Under the pieces are notes generated by a model. It saw only the letters and a program-made list of their open reading frames with translations. It ran no database searches and was not told the origin of the DNA. This document shows positions 46,205-57,739 of a stretch of DNA of 64,000 bases, piece after piece (position 1 is the first letter of the stretch; the number at the start of each line of letters is the position of its first letter). Origin of the DNA: Dama dama (taxonomy: Eukaryota; Chordata; Mammalia; Artiodactyla; Cervidae); assembly GCF_033118175.1 (NCBI RefSeq), contig NC_083694.1, positions 36,293,608 through 36,357,607 of the forward strand. The letters run 5' to 3'. Made by a program: the position numbers and the translations under genes.

Positions 46205-46437
46205 TTTTTTCCCATTTATTTTTATTAGTTGGAGACTAATACTTTATAATATTGTAGTGGTTTTTGTCATACATTGACATGAATCAGCCATGGATTTACA
46301 AGTATTCCCCATCCCGATCCCCCTCCCACCTCCCTCTCCACCCGATTCCTCTGGGTTTTCCCAGTGCACCAGGCCCGAGCACTTGTCTCATGCATCCAGC
46401 CTGGACTGGTAATCTGTTTCACCCTAGATAATACCTC
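46205..46437 (-). repeat. Ruminant L1 3'-end fragment, antisense
   Basis: It shows 'ttttattagttggagactaatactttataatattgtagtggtttttgtcatacattgacatgaatcagccatgg' followed by a C-rich tract and 'cccagtgcaccaggcccgagcacttgtctcatgcatcc'. This is the same family as 10,819-11,082. Confidence 0.62.
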
Positions 46438-46454
46438 TTTTTAAAGGGGACTTT

Positions 46455-46636
46455 TTTTAATTTATTTATTAATAAATATTTATTTCGTATCAGTTGCGGC
46501 ACACAAGGTCTTTATTGTGGCATGCAAGATCTGTAGTTTGGCATGTGAGATCTAGTTTCCTGACCAGGTGTCAAACCTAGGCCCCCTGCATTGGGAACGT
46601 GGAGTCTTAGCCACTGGTTCACCAGAGAAGTCCCTA
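46455..46636 (-). mobile_element. CHR-type SINE, antisense
   Basis: The pattern is 'ttgcggcacacaaggtctttattgtggcatgcaagatctgtagt ... cctgaccaggtgtcaaacctaggccccctgcattgggaacgtggagtcttagccactggttcaccagagaagtccct'. It lies directly after the L1 3'-end fragment. Confidence 0.72.
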
Positions 46637-47492
46637 AAATGGATTTTTATATAATCAATTATTTTAACAAAAGATTCCACAAGTCTAAAGATTTGAAAAC
46701 CATTGTCCAGGACATGCAGTTACATGTAAGTGTGGTAAATGCTGTACCCATTCATGCTAGAGGTGAAGGAAGACCCTGAAGACCACCCACACTGGTTAAT
46801 ATAATACATAGGACTGTGTAGCAGAGTATGATAGGGTAAAAATAACAAAAACATTTCTGAAGTATATGAATGTAATAATAATTTTCAGTGAAATATATAT
46901 TTTTATGAAACTGTCTCCTGACAATCTCATAAATTGGCTTACTCTTTAAAAAGTTGGTGGAGGGCTGGAGGAGAGAGGCAAGCCATTAGTCATTTTCTCA
47001 TAGCTATTTTTGGTGGGTATTTTAGGGGGTGAAAATTAAGAAAATATCACCATATTGACATTCAAATTAAATACCGAATGACAACAGAAAGGTGTTTTTT
47101 TTTTTGGTCAAAGCTCATTTTGACCACACCATAAAACAATATAAAAAACATTTATTGTAAAAATGAAAGTTGTAACTACTTTCTTAAAGTGTATGTTCAT
47201 GATTTTATTGTATTCTGGGGTTATTAAGACATACTGTGGATTAATTCAAAGACAGTCATTATTATTTCATACAGAGTTTCTCTACTGCTAATCTGTTTTA
47301 TTGTTGCACATTTAATAAAATAATGGAGGTAGTCACTAATCAAGATATTTACTTGTGAAATATATTAATAGATTGAAGTATTCTGTTTAAAATCTTACTC
47401 AAAAGTATTTGAAGAATCATGTATATAGTTAAAGAGATATTTGTACAACAGATTAAGCAAATTGCTGCAGTTTCTGTTTGCTTATTTTCTAG
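46637..47492 (+). other. PRRC2C intron, nothing recognised
   Basis: Unique AT-rich intron leading to the acceptor at 47,492. No transposon, RNA gene or open frame is recognised. Confidence 0.5.
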
Positions 47493-47711
47493 GTTACAGT
47501 ACCTTTACCAGCATCCCAGCTTTCTTTGCCTAATTTTGGATCTACGGGGCAGCCTTTAATTGCTCTGCCTCAGACTCTTCAGCCCCCATTACAGCATACT
47601 GCCCCACAAGCACAGGCCCAGAGCATGAGTCGTACTGCACAAGTCAGCCAGCCTTTCAGGGGGTTGATCCCCGCTGGGACGCAGCATAGCATGATCGCAA
47701 CCACAGGAAAA
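47493..47711 (+). CDS. PRRC2C: PRRC2C exon, 73 codons (window residues 2146-2218)
   Basis: The acceptor is gcttattttctag and the donor is AAA|gtaagt. It encodes VTVPLPASQLSLPNFGSTGQ and then PQAQAQSMSRTAQVSQPFRG. It ends PAGTQHSMIATTGK. The phase is 0-0. Confidence 0.96.
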
Positions 47712-48049
47712 GTAAGTGAAGAGAAACGTATGCAGTTTCTTTGAGAATTTAAGGCCATAAGTTTAGATTTATGTATCTGTGTAGTCAATAAGAATCAAGT
47801 CCATCAGCTTCTTCCACTCCCCAAAAAATGTCAGACTCAGTATACTTATTTTTTAATCTACTCACTATTAATGTGTTTAGGCCCCTCTGTTTTTACCTGA
47901 TAACAAAGAAATCATAAAATCTTGTTCTAAGGTTCTTTGCTCTGTGCCAGATGAAATTATCATAGATAAAATACTAAACACAGCACTTTAATTTATGGAA
48001 TTGCAAAAATGTTAAGTTTACTTTACATTTTATTTTACGCTCTTCTCAG
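47712..48049 (+). other. PRRC2C intron, nothing recognised
   Basis: A short unique intron between two phase-0 exons. No repeat is seen. Confidence 0.55.
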
Positions 48050-48153
48050 ATGTCTGAAATGGAACTAAAAGCCTTTGGAAGTGGCATTGATATAAAACCA
48101 GGCACTCCTCCAATCAGTGGCAGAAGCACCACACCAACATCTAGTCCTTTCAG
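48050..48153 (+). CDS. PRRC2C: PRRC2C exon, 34 codons (window residues 2219-2253)
   Basis: The acceptor is acgctcttctcag and the donor is TTCAG|gtaaaa. It encodes MSEMELKAFGSGIDIKPGTP and ends RSTTPTSSPF. The FGSGIDIKPGTPP motif is strongly conserved in the family. It exits two bases into an Arg codon and is too short to appear as an ORF. Confidence 0.95.
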
Positions 48154-48530
48154 GTAAAATGGGCATTTAAATTTGCTTACAGAATTTCCAAATAGCTGGG
48201 TACCATGTTTCTGTTAGGTACTTAATATAAGCATAAGACATTCTCATGGTTTTACCCACAATGTTAAGCTATTATTTAAGCTTAATTATAATAAGGAATG
48301 TATTTGTTATACTATATTTTTGAGGGGGAAAAAATTTTAACCCTGGGAAAATCAGGCTAGTATGCTTTCTCACATCTGCACTTTCATTGCCAGCATAATG
48401 TTTGGTAACTCCAGTAAATTTTCATCAACTACCAAGTATGATGAATCTACCAAAAGCAATGTCTCTAAAAATCTAACAGCATTACTTTTGTGGCACTACT
48501 GTTACTGACCAGTGATGGCTTCTTTCCAAG

Positions 48531-48657
48531 GGCTACTTCCACAAGTCCGAACAGCCAGTCCAGCAAAATGAACAGCATTGTCTATCAGAAGCAGTTCCAG
48601 TCAGCCCCTGCCACTGTGAGAATGACACAACCATTTCCTACACAGTTTGCACCCCAG
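48531..48657 (+). CDS. PRRC2C: PRRC2C exon (window residues 2253-2295)
   Basis: The acceptor is gatggcttctttccaag (AAG type) and the donor is CAG|gtgggc, which is weak. One base completes Arg, giving RATSTSPNSQSSKMNSIVYQ. The exon ends TQPFPTQFAPQ on a codon boundary. Confidence 0.95.
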
Positions 48658-49505
48658 GTGGGCAGATATAAATGAGAAATGAGTATTACTTAATTGCAAG
48701 TGATTGCTAATCTGGCTAATTCTCTGATTTTATAATCCTGACATATTATAACCAGTTTAGAAACAGTTTTTAGTAAATTTATGACATTCAAATATGTTCT
48801 GTACAATTTTTAGCTAGACACAAGTAGTAACCATATAGTTCTAAAGCAGACAATTGAAATATAGTCAAAAGATTCCCCACACAGCTCTAAAAACTTATTT
48901 CAGTCCCAAACCTTTTATCTTTTGAAGAAGCTGACTTTTCAGAGAAGGGTCCCAGTGCTTAATGTTTTCTAGTTTTAAAGTTGGGGGGGGGGGGTTTGGT
49001 TTTTGTTTTCTAAAGGTAACTATATGCAATTGATGTAGAAATTCTAAAAGATGTTCTAATATATGTGTAAACGTGTTGGCTTCTCTTCCCTTTGATAATC
49101 ATATGGAAGGACTAACTAAAGTTGATAAGAATTCTCATATATTTGTTGATTAGTACTATTTTCATTTATCTTCAGATTATATTTGGTATATGTGCCTTTT
49201 CTGCAGTTATATCTTTTTTAAAAGATATCCTATTTAATAGCTTTTCTATTTCCCCTTCAGAATTTGTAGCTGAAATGCTAGAAACAACTGAAGTGCCATA
49301 GCAAGCTTTGCCTAATTTTTGTTAGATTCTTCAAGCATGGAGAATGTTTCTTCTTGGTCCTGTAATAGAATGGCACAAACCCATACACTTCCTTTCACTG
49401 GCAGAATAGGCACAGATTTACTCTGGGATAAGCCAACCTAGTCTAGTTGGCTTTTTTTTTTTTTTTTAACAGTTCAATGTTGTATGTTTTGTTTTTTTCA
49501 CTCAG
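48658..49505 (+). other. PRRC2C intron, nothing recognised
   Basis: Unique intron with a G10 homopolymer at about 48,983-48,994 and poly-T runs before the acceptor at 49,505. No transposon is recognised. Confidence 0.5.
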
Positions 49506-49742
49506 ATTCTCTCTCAACCTAACCTGGTCCCTCCATTGGTAAGAGCCCCACATACTAACACCTTCCCAGCGCCCGTTCAGAGGCCGCCAATGGCACTGGC
49601 CAGTCAGATGCCTCCTCCGCTGACCACAGGCCTCATGAGCCATGCTCGTTTGCCACATGTAGCCAGGGGTCCTTGTGGATCACTGTCTGGAGTCAGAGGT
49701 AATCAGGCCCAGGCTGCGCTGAAGGCTGAACAAGACATGAAG
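49506..49742 (+). CDS. PRRC2C: PRRC2C exon, 79 codons (window residues 2296-2374)
   Basis: The acceptor is ttttttcactcag and the donor is AAG|gttagt. It encodes ILSQPNLVPPLVRAPHTNTF, then MPPPLTTGLMSHARLPHVAR. It ends RGNQAQAALKAEQDMK, a helical segment that continues into the last exon. The phase is 0-0. Confidence 0.96.
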
Positions 49743-51794
49743 GTTAGTACAGTGTTAACAGCCAACAGAGCACGGATCTGTCTCTGAACCATGTCTTAAG
49801 ATGCCTCTGGACCCATAACTGCATATCCAGGCATTCACTGTCTTAGCAGACTTAACCAGACTAACTACTTTTGTTCATCCCCACCTCCTTTTTTTAATTT
49901 AATTTTTTTTCTTCTTACTCCCCCCACACCCCCCCCCCACACACACACACTTTTTCTTTTTTATGTTTTTGTTTTTTGTTTGTTTCTTGTTTTTGCAACT
50001 CTAGTCAGCAAAGAAGTTAACATTTTAAACTCTGTGGCCAAATGAATTGTTTATAGAATAAATATTTGAGATCTGAGTTTAGCTGCTACATTTTTTGGGA
50101 AGAGCAAATAAATAATATGTATTATTACAGGATTCCCCATTTTCTTTCTTTTTTTCCTTCCCTTCCCACCTCCACCCCCATCCCAAGATATAAATCATTG
50201 TTATGTGAAAACTCTGGAATGGGTAAGGCATGTTATCTTGATTTTTCTTCCTTCATGAGTCATCCAAGCATCCAAGTATAGTTTTCTTCTTAAACTGGTT
50301 TCATATCTTTTTTTTTTTTTGCCTGCCATCTGAGGCTTCCGTATTCCACAACTGACTGTGTAGTTGTAAATGAAGAACTCAAAAAGCACTTTGGGATCCT
50401 TCATGATAAAAGGCACTGATAAACATGAGGTTTGCTAAATGCAGAAGGGTGCCTTGAGGAGTCTGTGTGGGGACAGTTCTTGTAGCATAAACTTAACCTG
50501 TCTGCCAGTACAGCTAGCTGAATAATTTATTTCTGTTTCTATATTTACTTAGACTTGACTTTTGAAGTCTTAGTACTTTTGCCAATTTTGTCACTATATA
50601 TATCAGGCAAGATGAGAACAAAGAAAAGCTTACTGCTCTCAAATGGGAAATGTCCATAGTCACGCTTTATTCTGAATTAGAAACATGTTTAGGACAATCC
50701 TGTTAGAAAATTCAGTTGATTCAGTAAAGTTTCTTTCTGGGTTGATGTCCCTTGTTTGTGATCCTAAATAATCAAATTTAAAGATTGCCCTGCAGTGAAA
50801 CACTTGTTGAATGTTATCTACTTTTATTAAGGCTGCGTACCTAGAATTTCCATCCATTCATAACTATTAAAAATACTATATGTGTAGAAATCTTTGGAAA
50901 CCATTTGGCCTTGGTTTCCAGTTCTGTTGCCTCCTTGCCACTTGATTTTCCTACATCCGCATGTTGGAAATGACATTAGAGCTTAATAATGGGGTGGAAA
51001 AGGATACAGATGTCATGAAATTGCTTCAGATCTTTGAATAGTACAGGTTACCTGTAGAACATGAAGAGCTTTTGTTATATGCAAGAGGTGTAGAAACTTT
51101 TAGTCTTAATTGTGTATGTTATGGTGATATAATTTACAGATTGACGTAAGTATATTCTTTGGGGGCACAGCGTCAATAAAACTAGGAAATTATTTTACCA
51201 GCTCAGAATGTGGTAGGAGCTATCAGAACTTAGTGATCAAGTGAAGTTGTAGTTACTAATTTCTGATGCTCTTCCCCTGCAGAAGAGAGCTGTGGGAAGA
51301 GGACTCAGCCACAAGACATTTGGTCCTAGGTGTTGGTAATGCCACAATATAAGTGCTTCCTTTTCATTTTATTGTAGACCACATATTGATAAATAGAAGT
51401 TTTAAGTATTAAATTTATATGTTTTCAAATTTGCAAGCAGGCTCCCTAAATAAAATTTGATATCAATAAGTTTTCTTCCAGAAAAGAGATAAACCAACAG
51501 CAATTTATATTTTATTATTTTTTTACAAGGGCAAACTTTGGAAAGATGGTGGGAGGTGGTCCTTTTTTTTTTGTTTGTTTGTTTTTTTGTTTTTTTTTTT
51601 TTAAAAAACATGGAATGTTTTCAAAAATAGGAAGAAATCTATCCATTAAAAGCTGACAGATCAATGAGGTACTTTGGGGCCAAACCAACGTGGGGAAAAC
51701 TGATTTGTGATTGGTAAAAAAATTTGAACTGAGATTGATTGACAGGCTTTGGTTATACTGCAGCATTTTCAGTTGTTGTTTCTCATTTTTTAAG
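49743..51794 (+). other. PRRC2C last intron, nothing recognised
   Basis: The last intron (about 2.05 kb) is repeat-free apart from a C-rich/(CA)n tract at 49,919-49,950 and T-rich tracts (50,310-50,320 and 51,563-51,605). Freedom from SINEs over the last intron and 3' UTR contrasts with both flanks. Confidence 0.55.
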
Positions 51795-52052
51795 GCAAAG
51801 CAGAGAGCAGAGGTTCTTCAGTCCACGCAACGGTTCTTCTCTGAACAGCAACAGAACAAACAGATAGGAGGCAAAGCCCAGAAAGTGGACAGTGACTCAA
51901 GTAAACCTCCTGAAACCCTGACCGACCCTCCTGGTGTCTGTCAGGAAAAAGTAGAAGAAAAGCCACCCCCTGCACCCACCATAGCCACCAAACCTATTAG
52001 AACTGGACCAATCAAACCTCAGGCGATCAAAACCGAAGAAACAAAATCTTAA
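51795..52052 (+). CDS. PRRC2C: PRRC2C terminal coding exon and stop codon (window residues 2375-2459)
   Basis: The acceptor is ctcattttttaag. It encodes AKQRAEVLQSTQRFFSEQQQ, then a Lys/Asp/Ser linker and a proline-rich stretch (EEKPPPAPTIATKPIRTGP). It ends IKPQAIKTEETKS with TAA at 52,050-52,052. The open frame starting at 51,711 includes 84 intronic bases and is not used in full. Confidence 0.97.
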   Translation, partial: AKQRAEVLQSTQRFFSEQQQNKQIGGKAQKVDSDSSKPPETLTDPPGVCQEKVEEKPPPAPTIATKPIRTGPIKPQAIKTEETKS

Positions 52053-52970
52053 AGGCTGTGGGTTATTGCAGGGGGTAGGGGAAGGGAGAGGGGAAAGAGG
52101 GAGAGTGAAGTTAGACAGTGCCGTCAGCCAAAGGGGTAAAGTGGTCTCTGGCATTATCCTGTCCAGAGCTTGGAGGTGCACAAGGGACATAGGAGCAATT
52201 TACACTGACACACAGCTGCTACACCAGTAAAATGAGGCTTTGCCAGCTTGCACCTACTGTATAACATGCGCTCTGTTGACGGCCATGCATCTTCAGTCAG
52301 AATTTGTACATGAGTATGTGCACACATTCCTTGAGTGCATATAATGTAGAACTGATATCCTTATGGTTAGATGAAACACCAGAAATATGAGGGAAATAAC
52401 ACCACAGAGGAATAGCTCAGCCTGAACAATGTGATGATCCCAGCTAAGACATCAGATGTGGTTTCTTTGCTCCCTCATGTTCTTGGGATATGGTTATAGC
52501 ATTTAGGGGCTTGGTGGTGAAGAACAGAAGATAACTGGTGCTGGATAGAGGAGCCTTATTTTTTATTATGGCAGCTTGCTATTTTTGTAACATGGTGATT
52601 GAGTTGAACACAATCAAAGTACAGTAACTGATCTCCCCTTCTTCCTGGATGAGTGAGCAGATGATGAAATACTGACGTCAACATCCTTGAACATATCCAA
52701 GTGGGCAGTGTTTGGCTACTGCTTCTGTTTGAAATGATGCTGTGTTTTGGTTGTGGCCCAAAGCTTTGAAGTGCTACTTGGCATCTCCTTTCTTCCATGA
52801 AGCTCTTAACCATTCAGACATGATGGAGTTGGTCAAATACTACTTAGGTTGAGTCCTGCTTGCCTCTCCTCAGTCATCTTTGTATGAATCCAATGGTGGT
52901 TTTTTGTTTATTTTTTTAAACGGTTTTTAGCTGATGTTCATGAAGAGCAGTGAGTACCTAGAACTATGCC

Positions 52971-52976
52971 AATAAA
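52971..52976 (+). promoter_or_regulatory. PRRC2C: Possible proximal polyadenylation signal AATAAA
   Basis: A canonical hexamer lies inside the PRRC2C 3' UTR, about 920 nt after the stop codon. It would give a shorter 3' UTR if used. No clear GU-rich downstream element follows immediately, so use is uncertain. Confidence 0.35.
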
Positions 52977-53690
52977 GGAAGGAAATCCTATCTAAGAAGG
53001 TGCATTTATGTACCAGAGCTGTGTCATAACCATCCTTTGGGCCCTCTGCTGGAAAAGTAGAATCAAGTCTCAAATAATGCCTTTTTAATTATATCCTCTA
53101 GTATTATAGATGTAGGACAGTACTGTATCATACCTCTGTGAATGTAAAATATCTTGTACCTGCTTTATGATATGTAGTAGTGACCGTGCTTTATCAGATC
53201 AGTTTTTAATGACGTTATTCTAGAAGGTTTTCTTTCCAGATGATGATTGAGAAATGTAATTTAAAAAAAATGGTGCCAGGTACCACAACAGTAACAGAAA
53301 TTTGCTGTTTTCTGAGGTTTTGTTTTTTACCTTTTTTTTTTTTAATGGAGTGTGCTGGATGTCTCTATAATTTTGTTCAGATGACTGCAGAACTTGGAAA
53401 AGCTGTTGCTGCTATTGATGCATAACATACTGCTATTGGTCTTTTTATATAAATAAATAAATCTATATATATATACATATATATATATAATTTGAATTTT
53501 TGGAAACTTTAGCTGTGCTGTCAACTTTGGAAAAAGTATCCCAGTTGTACCGTGTTGGGTTGGCATTGTACAGAAATTAACAGCCATATTGGTCTAGAAA
53601 TGTTAAACATAATTTTTTCCATTTGTACAGGGGTAACGCACTGTATTAAATATGTAAGGTCTTATCTACATGGGTTTGATTACAGAAACT

Positions 53691-53696
53691 AATAAA
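53691..53696 (+). promoter_or_regulatory. PRRC2C: PRRC2C polyadenylation signal AATAAA
   Basis: A canonical hexamer lies 1.64 kb after the stop codon and is followed by a T/G-rich stretch (gagtcttggagcttc). It marks the end of the conserved, repeat-free 3' UTR. Cleavage is expected 10-30 nt downstream. Confidence 0.8.
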
Positions 53697-53715
53697 GTAT
53701 TCTCTAAATAATGAG

Positions 53716-54657
53716 TCTTGGAGCTTCCTATCCATTCCTAAAATCTGAAGTAAGAGTACATTATGCTCTAGGGGGAAAAAATATCACCCCAAAACTTGAT
53801 TTCTGACTTTGAAGAACTATAAAGCTTATTCAGTCAAAGTAAAGACTGTCTTTTGAGGATAGTATTTATGGCCCCTGTTCTCGAGGTAGCCATGTTCATT
53901 TGAAAACAATCTGTCAACCTGTAAACAATCTGTTTACAACCGCTGAATGTAGACAATAGAATCACCATTCTTCTGGCTGGAAATGGAAAGACCCAAAATA
54001 AATCTCAGTAAAGTTTGGGTAAAACTCACTAATTTACTCCATATGCCAACATAGAATTACTCCAAAGAATTATTGTCAAAAACACATTTCTCTGGACAGA
54101 GAAATATCAAAGGAGAAGGATATTTTACCTGAACTAGAGTTTAAGCAAGAGATGAGGCTTTGATATAATTTAGTCAGCTGATCAGGTACATATATGTGTC
54201 AGGGGCTGAGAATGTAGAAGACAGTTCGTACCTGAGCATAGTCTTGTGGTGGCTTAAAGTCTTGAGGTTGTGGTCACTGACACCTGACCTCTGTTTCCTG
54301 GAACCATTTTCCAGTCACTCTGTCTTCCCCCTGCCTATATATGACCATACTGCTTAACTTGATTGTATGATTAAAACCTAAAATTATTTGGGTAGTACTA
54401 ATCAATTATTGACACGCTAGCTGATAAGTAGATTTATATGTAAATTTTGGTCTTACTGGTTTCTGAGCAAAAAAAAGCAAAGTCAACAATTTATTTTCAC
54501 CTGAAATGAAATGGGAGCTCCCAAATGCATTAGTATTCAGTGGAGAATTGAAGGAAGTTTTGTTAACCAGGCTTGAGATTCCAGATGAGAAAGTCCTAGG
54601 TTCAAGGATGATGTAGAGGGACAGAAAGAGGATGGATCAGTGTATTCTGGCCCTTCT
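53716..54657 (+). other. Intergenic sequence after PRRC2C, nothing recognised
   Basis: Unique sequence between the PRRC2C polyadenylation region and the first downstream SINE. No open frame or promoter signal stands out. Confidence 0.5.
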
Positions 54658-54667
54658 TTGCCAAGAG

Positions 54668-54879
54668 ATGTGTTCAGTTGTGTCCAACTATTTGTGGCCT
54701 CATAGGGACTGTAGCCTGCTAGGATCCCCTGTCCAGGGGATTATCCAGGCAAGAATACTGGAGTGAGTTGCCATTTCCTACTCCAGGGGATCTTCCCAAC
54801 CCAAGAATCAAAACCACTTTCCAAGTCTCCTGCATTGGCAGGCGGGTTCTTTATACCACTTAAACCACCTGGGAAGCCC
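54668..54879 (-). mobile_element. Bov-tA SINE, antisense, with 10-bp target duplication
   Basis: The reverse pattern is 'gttcagttgtgtccaac ... ccaggcaagaatactggagtgagttgccatttcct ... ctcctgcattggcaggcgggttcttta'. The duplication ttgccaagag is at 54,658-54,667 and 54,880-54,889. Confidence 0.86.
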
Positions 54880-55792
54880 TTGCCAAGAGGGAGTGTTCAA
54901 GTCTCACGGGGGAAAAACAGCTACTCGTAGATATTACCAACTTTTCTTCCTCAGCAGCCCAGAATGACATGGTTTGTTTTTTTTTTAACCTTCCTGCCAA
55001 AGGTACATTGAGGTATAATTAGGGAGAATAAGAATGGCCAAGTAGGCCTCCCCCACAAAGCAGTCACTTTCTTAGCCATAGGGAAAGGCACATGCGTACT
55101 CCTGTGTATTCCAGGAATATCCAAAAAAAACACCGAAGGCAGAAGTCACAATCTTTTTATGACTTGGTAGTGTTGTTCAGTCAGTAAGTCATGTCCAACT
55201 CTGTGACCATATGCACCACAGCACGCCAGACTTCACTGTCCTTCACTATCCTTGGAATTGCTCCATTGAGTCGGTGATGCCATCCAACCGTCTCCTCCTC
55301 TGTCACTGACTTCTGCCTTCAATCTTTGTCAGCGTCAGGATCTTTCCCAATGAATCAGCTCTTCCCATCAGGTGGTGAAAGCATTGGAGCATCATCATCA
55401 GTCCTTTCAATGAATATTCAGGACTGATCTCCTTTAGTATTGACTAGTTTGATCTCCTTGCTGTCCAAGGGACTCTCAAGAGTTCTTGAGCGCCACAATT
55501 CAAAAGCATCAGTTCTTCGGTGCCCAGCCTCCTTTATGGTCCAACTCTTAAATCCATGCAAGACTACTGGAAAAACCATAGCTTTGTTGGCAAAGTGATG
55601 TCTCTGCTTTTTAATACACTCTCTAGGTTTATCATAGCTTTCTTCCAAGAAGCAAGCATCTTTTAATTTCATGGCTGCAGTCACCATCTGCAGTGATTTT
55701 TTAAGCTCAGGAATATAAAAGTCTGCCACTGTTGCCATTTTTTGCCCATTTATTTGCCATGAAGTGATGGAACCAGATGCCATGATCTTTGG

Positions 55793-55905
55793 GGTTTTTT
55801 TGTTTGTTTGTTTGTTTTTTTCATTTATTTTTGTTAGTTGGAGGCTAATTACTTTACAATATTGTAGTGGTTTTTGTCATACATTGACATGAATCAGCCA
55901 TGGAT
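55793..55905 (-). repeat. L1 3'-end fragment inserted in BovB
   Basis: 'tttgttagttggaggctaattactttacaatattgtagtgg...gacatgaatcagccatgga' is preceded by a (TTTG)n tract (about 55,796-55,820). It breaks the BovB text between 'gccatgatctttg' and 'atgttgagttttaa'. Confidence 0.62.
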
Positions 55906-56009
55906 TTTTAATGTTGAGTTTTAAGCCAGCTTCTTCACTCTTCTCTTTCACCTTCATCAAGAGGCTCTTTAATTCCTCTTCACTTTGTACCATTAGGATA
56001 GTATCTGCA

Positions 56010-56239
56010 ATATTTTGGCCACCTGACGTGAAGAACTGATTCATTGGAAAAGACCCTAATGCTGGGAAAGATTAAAGGCAGTAGGAGAAGGGGATGATAG
56101 AGGATGAGATGGTTGGATGGTATCACCAACTGGATGGACTTAAGTTTGAGCAAGTTCCGGGAGTTGGTGATGGACAGGGAAGACTGGTGTGCTGCAGTCC
56201 ATGGGTCGCAAGGAGAGCCGTGACTGAGTGACTGAACTG
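56010..56239 (+). mobile_element. Sense BovB 3' tail nested in antisense BovB
   Basis: 'tattttggccacctgacgtgaagaactgattcattgg ... agttggtgatggacagggaagactgg...gtgactgagtgactgaactg' is BovB sense 3' sequence inside the antisense copy. It is flanked by atctgca at 56,003-56,009 and 56,240-56,246. Confidence 0.78.
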
Positions 56240-57593
56240 ATCTGCATATCAGATTGTTGATACTTCTCCCAGCAGTCCTGATTCCAGCGTGTGCTTCAGC
56301 CAGCCAGACATTTTGCATGATGTTCTCTGCATTTAAGTTAAATAAGCAGGGTGACAATATACAAACTTGATGTACTCCTTTCCCAATTTTGAACCAGTCT
56401 TGTTCCATGTTCGGTTCTAACTGTTGGGTCTTGACCTGCATACAAGTTTCTCAGGAGGTAAGTAAGGTGATCTGATGTTTCCATCTCTTTAAGAATTTTC
56501 CAGTTTGTTGTGATCCACACAAAGGCTTTAGGGTAGTCAATGAAGCAGAAGTAGATGTTTTTCTGGAATTCTCTTGCTTTTTGTATGATCCAACAAGTTT
56601 TGGCAATTTGATCTCTGGTTTCTTTTCTAAAATCTGCCTTTTCTAAATCCAGCTTGAACATCTGGAAGTTCTCGGTTCACATACTGTTGAAGCCTAGCTT
56701 GGAGAATTTTGAGCATTACTTTGCTAGCATGTGAAATGAATACAATTGTGGGGTAGTTTGAACATTCTTTGGCATTGCCTATCTGGAATTGGAATGAAAA
56801 CTGACCTCAGTCTTGTGGCCATCGCTGAGTTTTCCAAATTTGCTGGCATACTGAGTGAAGAACTTTTACGGCTTCATCTTTTAGGATTTGAAATAGCTGG
56901 AATTTCATCACCTCTACTAGCTTTCGTCATAGTGATGTTTCCTAAGGCCTGCTTGACTTCATACTCCAGGAAGCGCGTGTGTGGACTTCACACTCCACAC
57001 GCTCTAGATGAGTGATCACACCATCATGGTTATCCGTTAAGACCTCTTTTGTACAGTTTTTCTGTATATTCTTTCCATCTCTTCTTACTCTCCTCTTCTG
57101 TTAGATCCTTGCCATTTCTGTGATTTATTGTGCCCATCTTTGCAAGAAATGTTCCCTTGGTATCTGTAATTTTCTTGAAGGGCTCTCTAGTCTTTCCCAT
57201 TCTATTGTTTTCCTCTATTTCTTTGCATTGTTCACTTAAAGAGGATTTCTTATTTCTCCTTGCTAGTCTTTGGAACTCTGCATTCCCCTTCTTTGCTTTT
57301 CACTTCTCAGCTATTTGCAAGGCTGAGAGATACCCTTGGTCTATGTTCCACACAACTAAGGGAGCCTAAGAGAGAAATTTCAGTGCCCTTGCTGTAAAGT
57401 TAGTAATAATATTGATAGTTGTACATTTTTCTATTACGTTACAGAGAATACATGTTCTTGTTTTATTCTATGTTGTGAGTGGAAAACTAGTCATTAAATT
57501 TGTGAGGAATTTGTAAGGGTTTGTGAGGAAAAGCTTACATTCACGGTAGTACATGAGGGGCAGTATACATATATGTTCATATTCATCCTGGGT

Positions 57594-57635
57594 TTTATAT
57601 ATATATACATACACACATACACATATATACAGATA
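57594..57635 (+). repeat. (AT)n/(AC)n microsatellite
   Basis: Alternating TATA and ACACAT units lie in intergenic DNA between the BovB copy and an L1 3' UTR piece. Confidence 0.8.
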
Positions 57636-57739
57636 TGTTTATATAAACATGCATTTAAATACTTAAAACCAAAACAGGGTTAAATTAGGGATTTTTGCAA
57701 ATATTTTCTCGATCCTCACAACTGCCCTGGGAGAGAATA

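Larger units (their letters stand above)
1..53715 (+). other. PRRC2C: PRRC2C gene, 3' portion (24 coding exons plus 3' UTR)
   Basis: PRRC2C is a large, mostly disordered cytoplasmic protein of the PRRC2/BAT2 family. The family is linked to stress-granule assembly and to translation initiation on mRNAs. Identification rests on recognising the translated exons in the right order over 50 kb, including the DGFTEVVSKKQQKRLQDEER block and the C-terminal ending KPQAIKTEETKS. All 24 exons have GT-AG boundaries and compatible phases, and they concatenate to 2,459 codons plus TAA. The known protein is about 2,800-2,900 residues, so roughly 350-450 N-terminal residues, the promoter and the 5' exons are outside the window. 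Residue numbers in the exon entries count from the first codon inside this window. No premature stop or frameshift is seen in the exons. Confidence 0.97.
52053..53715 (+). other. PRRC2C: PRRC2C 3' untranslated region
   Basis: About 1.66 kb runs from the stop codon to just past the AATAAA at 53,691-53,696. It contains no recognised transposon, unlike every flanking stretch of comparable size, which suggests selection against insertions. An (AT)n tract sits at about 53,445-53,490. Additional AATAAA hexamers at 52,971 and within 53,449-53,459 could give shorter mRNAs. The exact cleavage site is inferred, not seen. Confidence 0.88.
55163..57345 (-). mobile_element. BovB LINE, antisense, second copy, heavily broken
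   Basis: The minus strand follows the same order as the copy at 37,623-40,435 but with more indels. The frames at 55,783-55,418, 56,441-55,980 and 56,661-56,338 keep only pieces such as 'FCFIDYPKAFVW', and most of the YADD region is lost. Two nested insertions split it: an L1 3'-end piece (55,793-55,905) and a sense BovB tail (56,010-56,239). It is truncated at about 57,345, inside the linker upstream of the RT. Confidence 0.85.
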
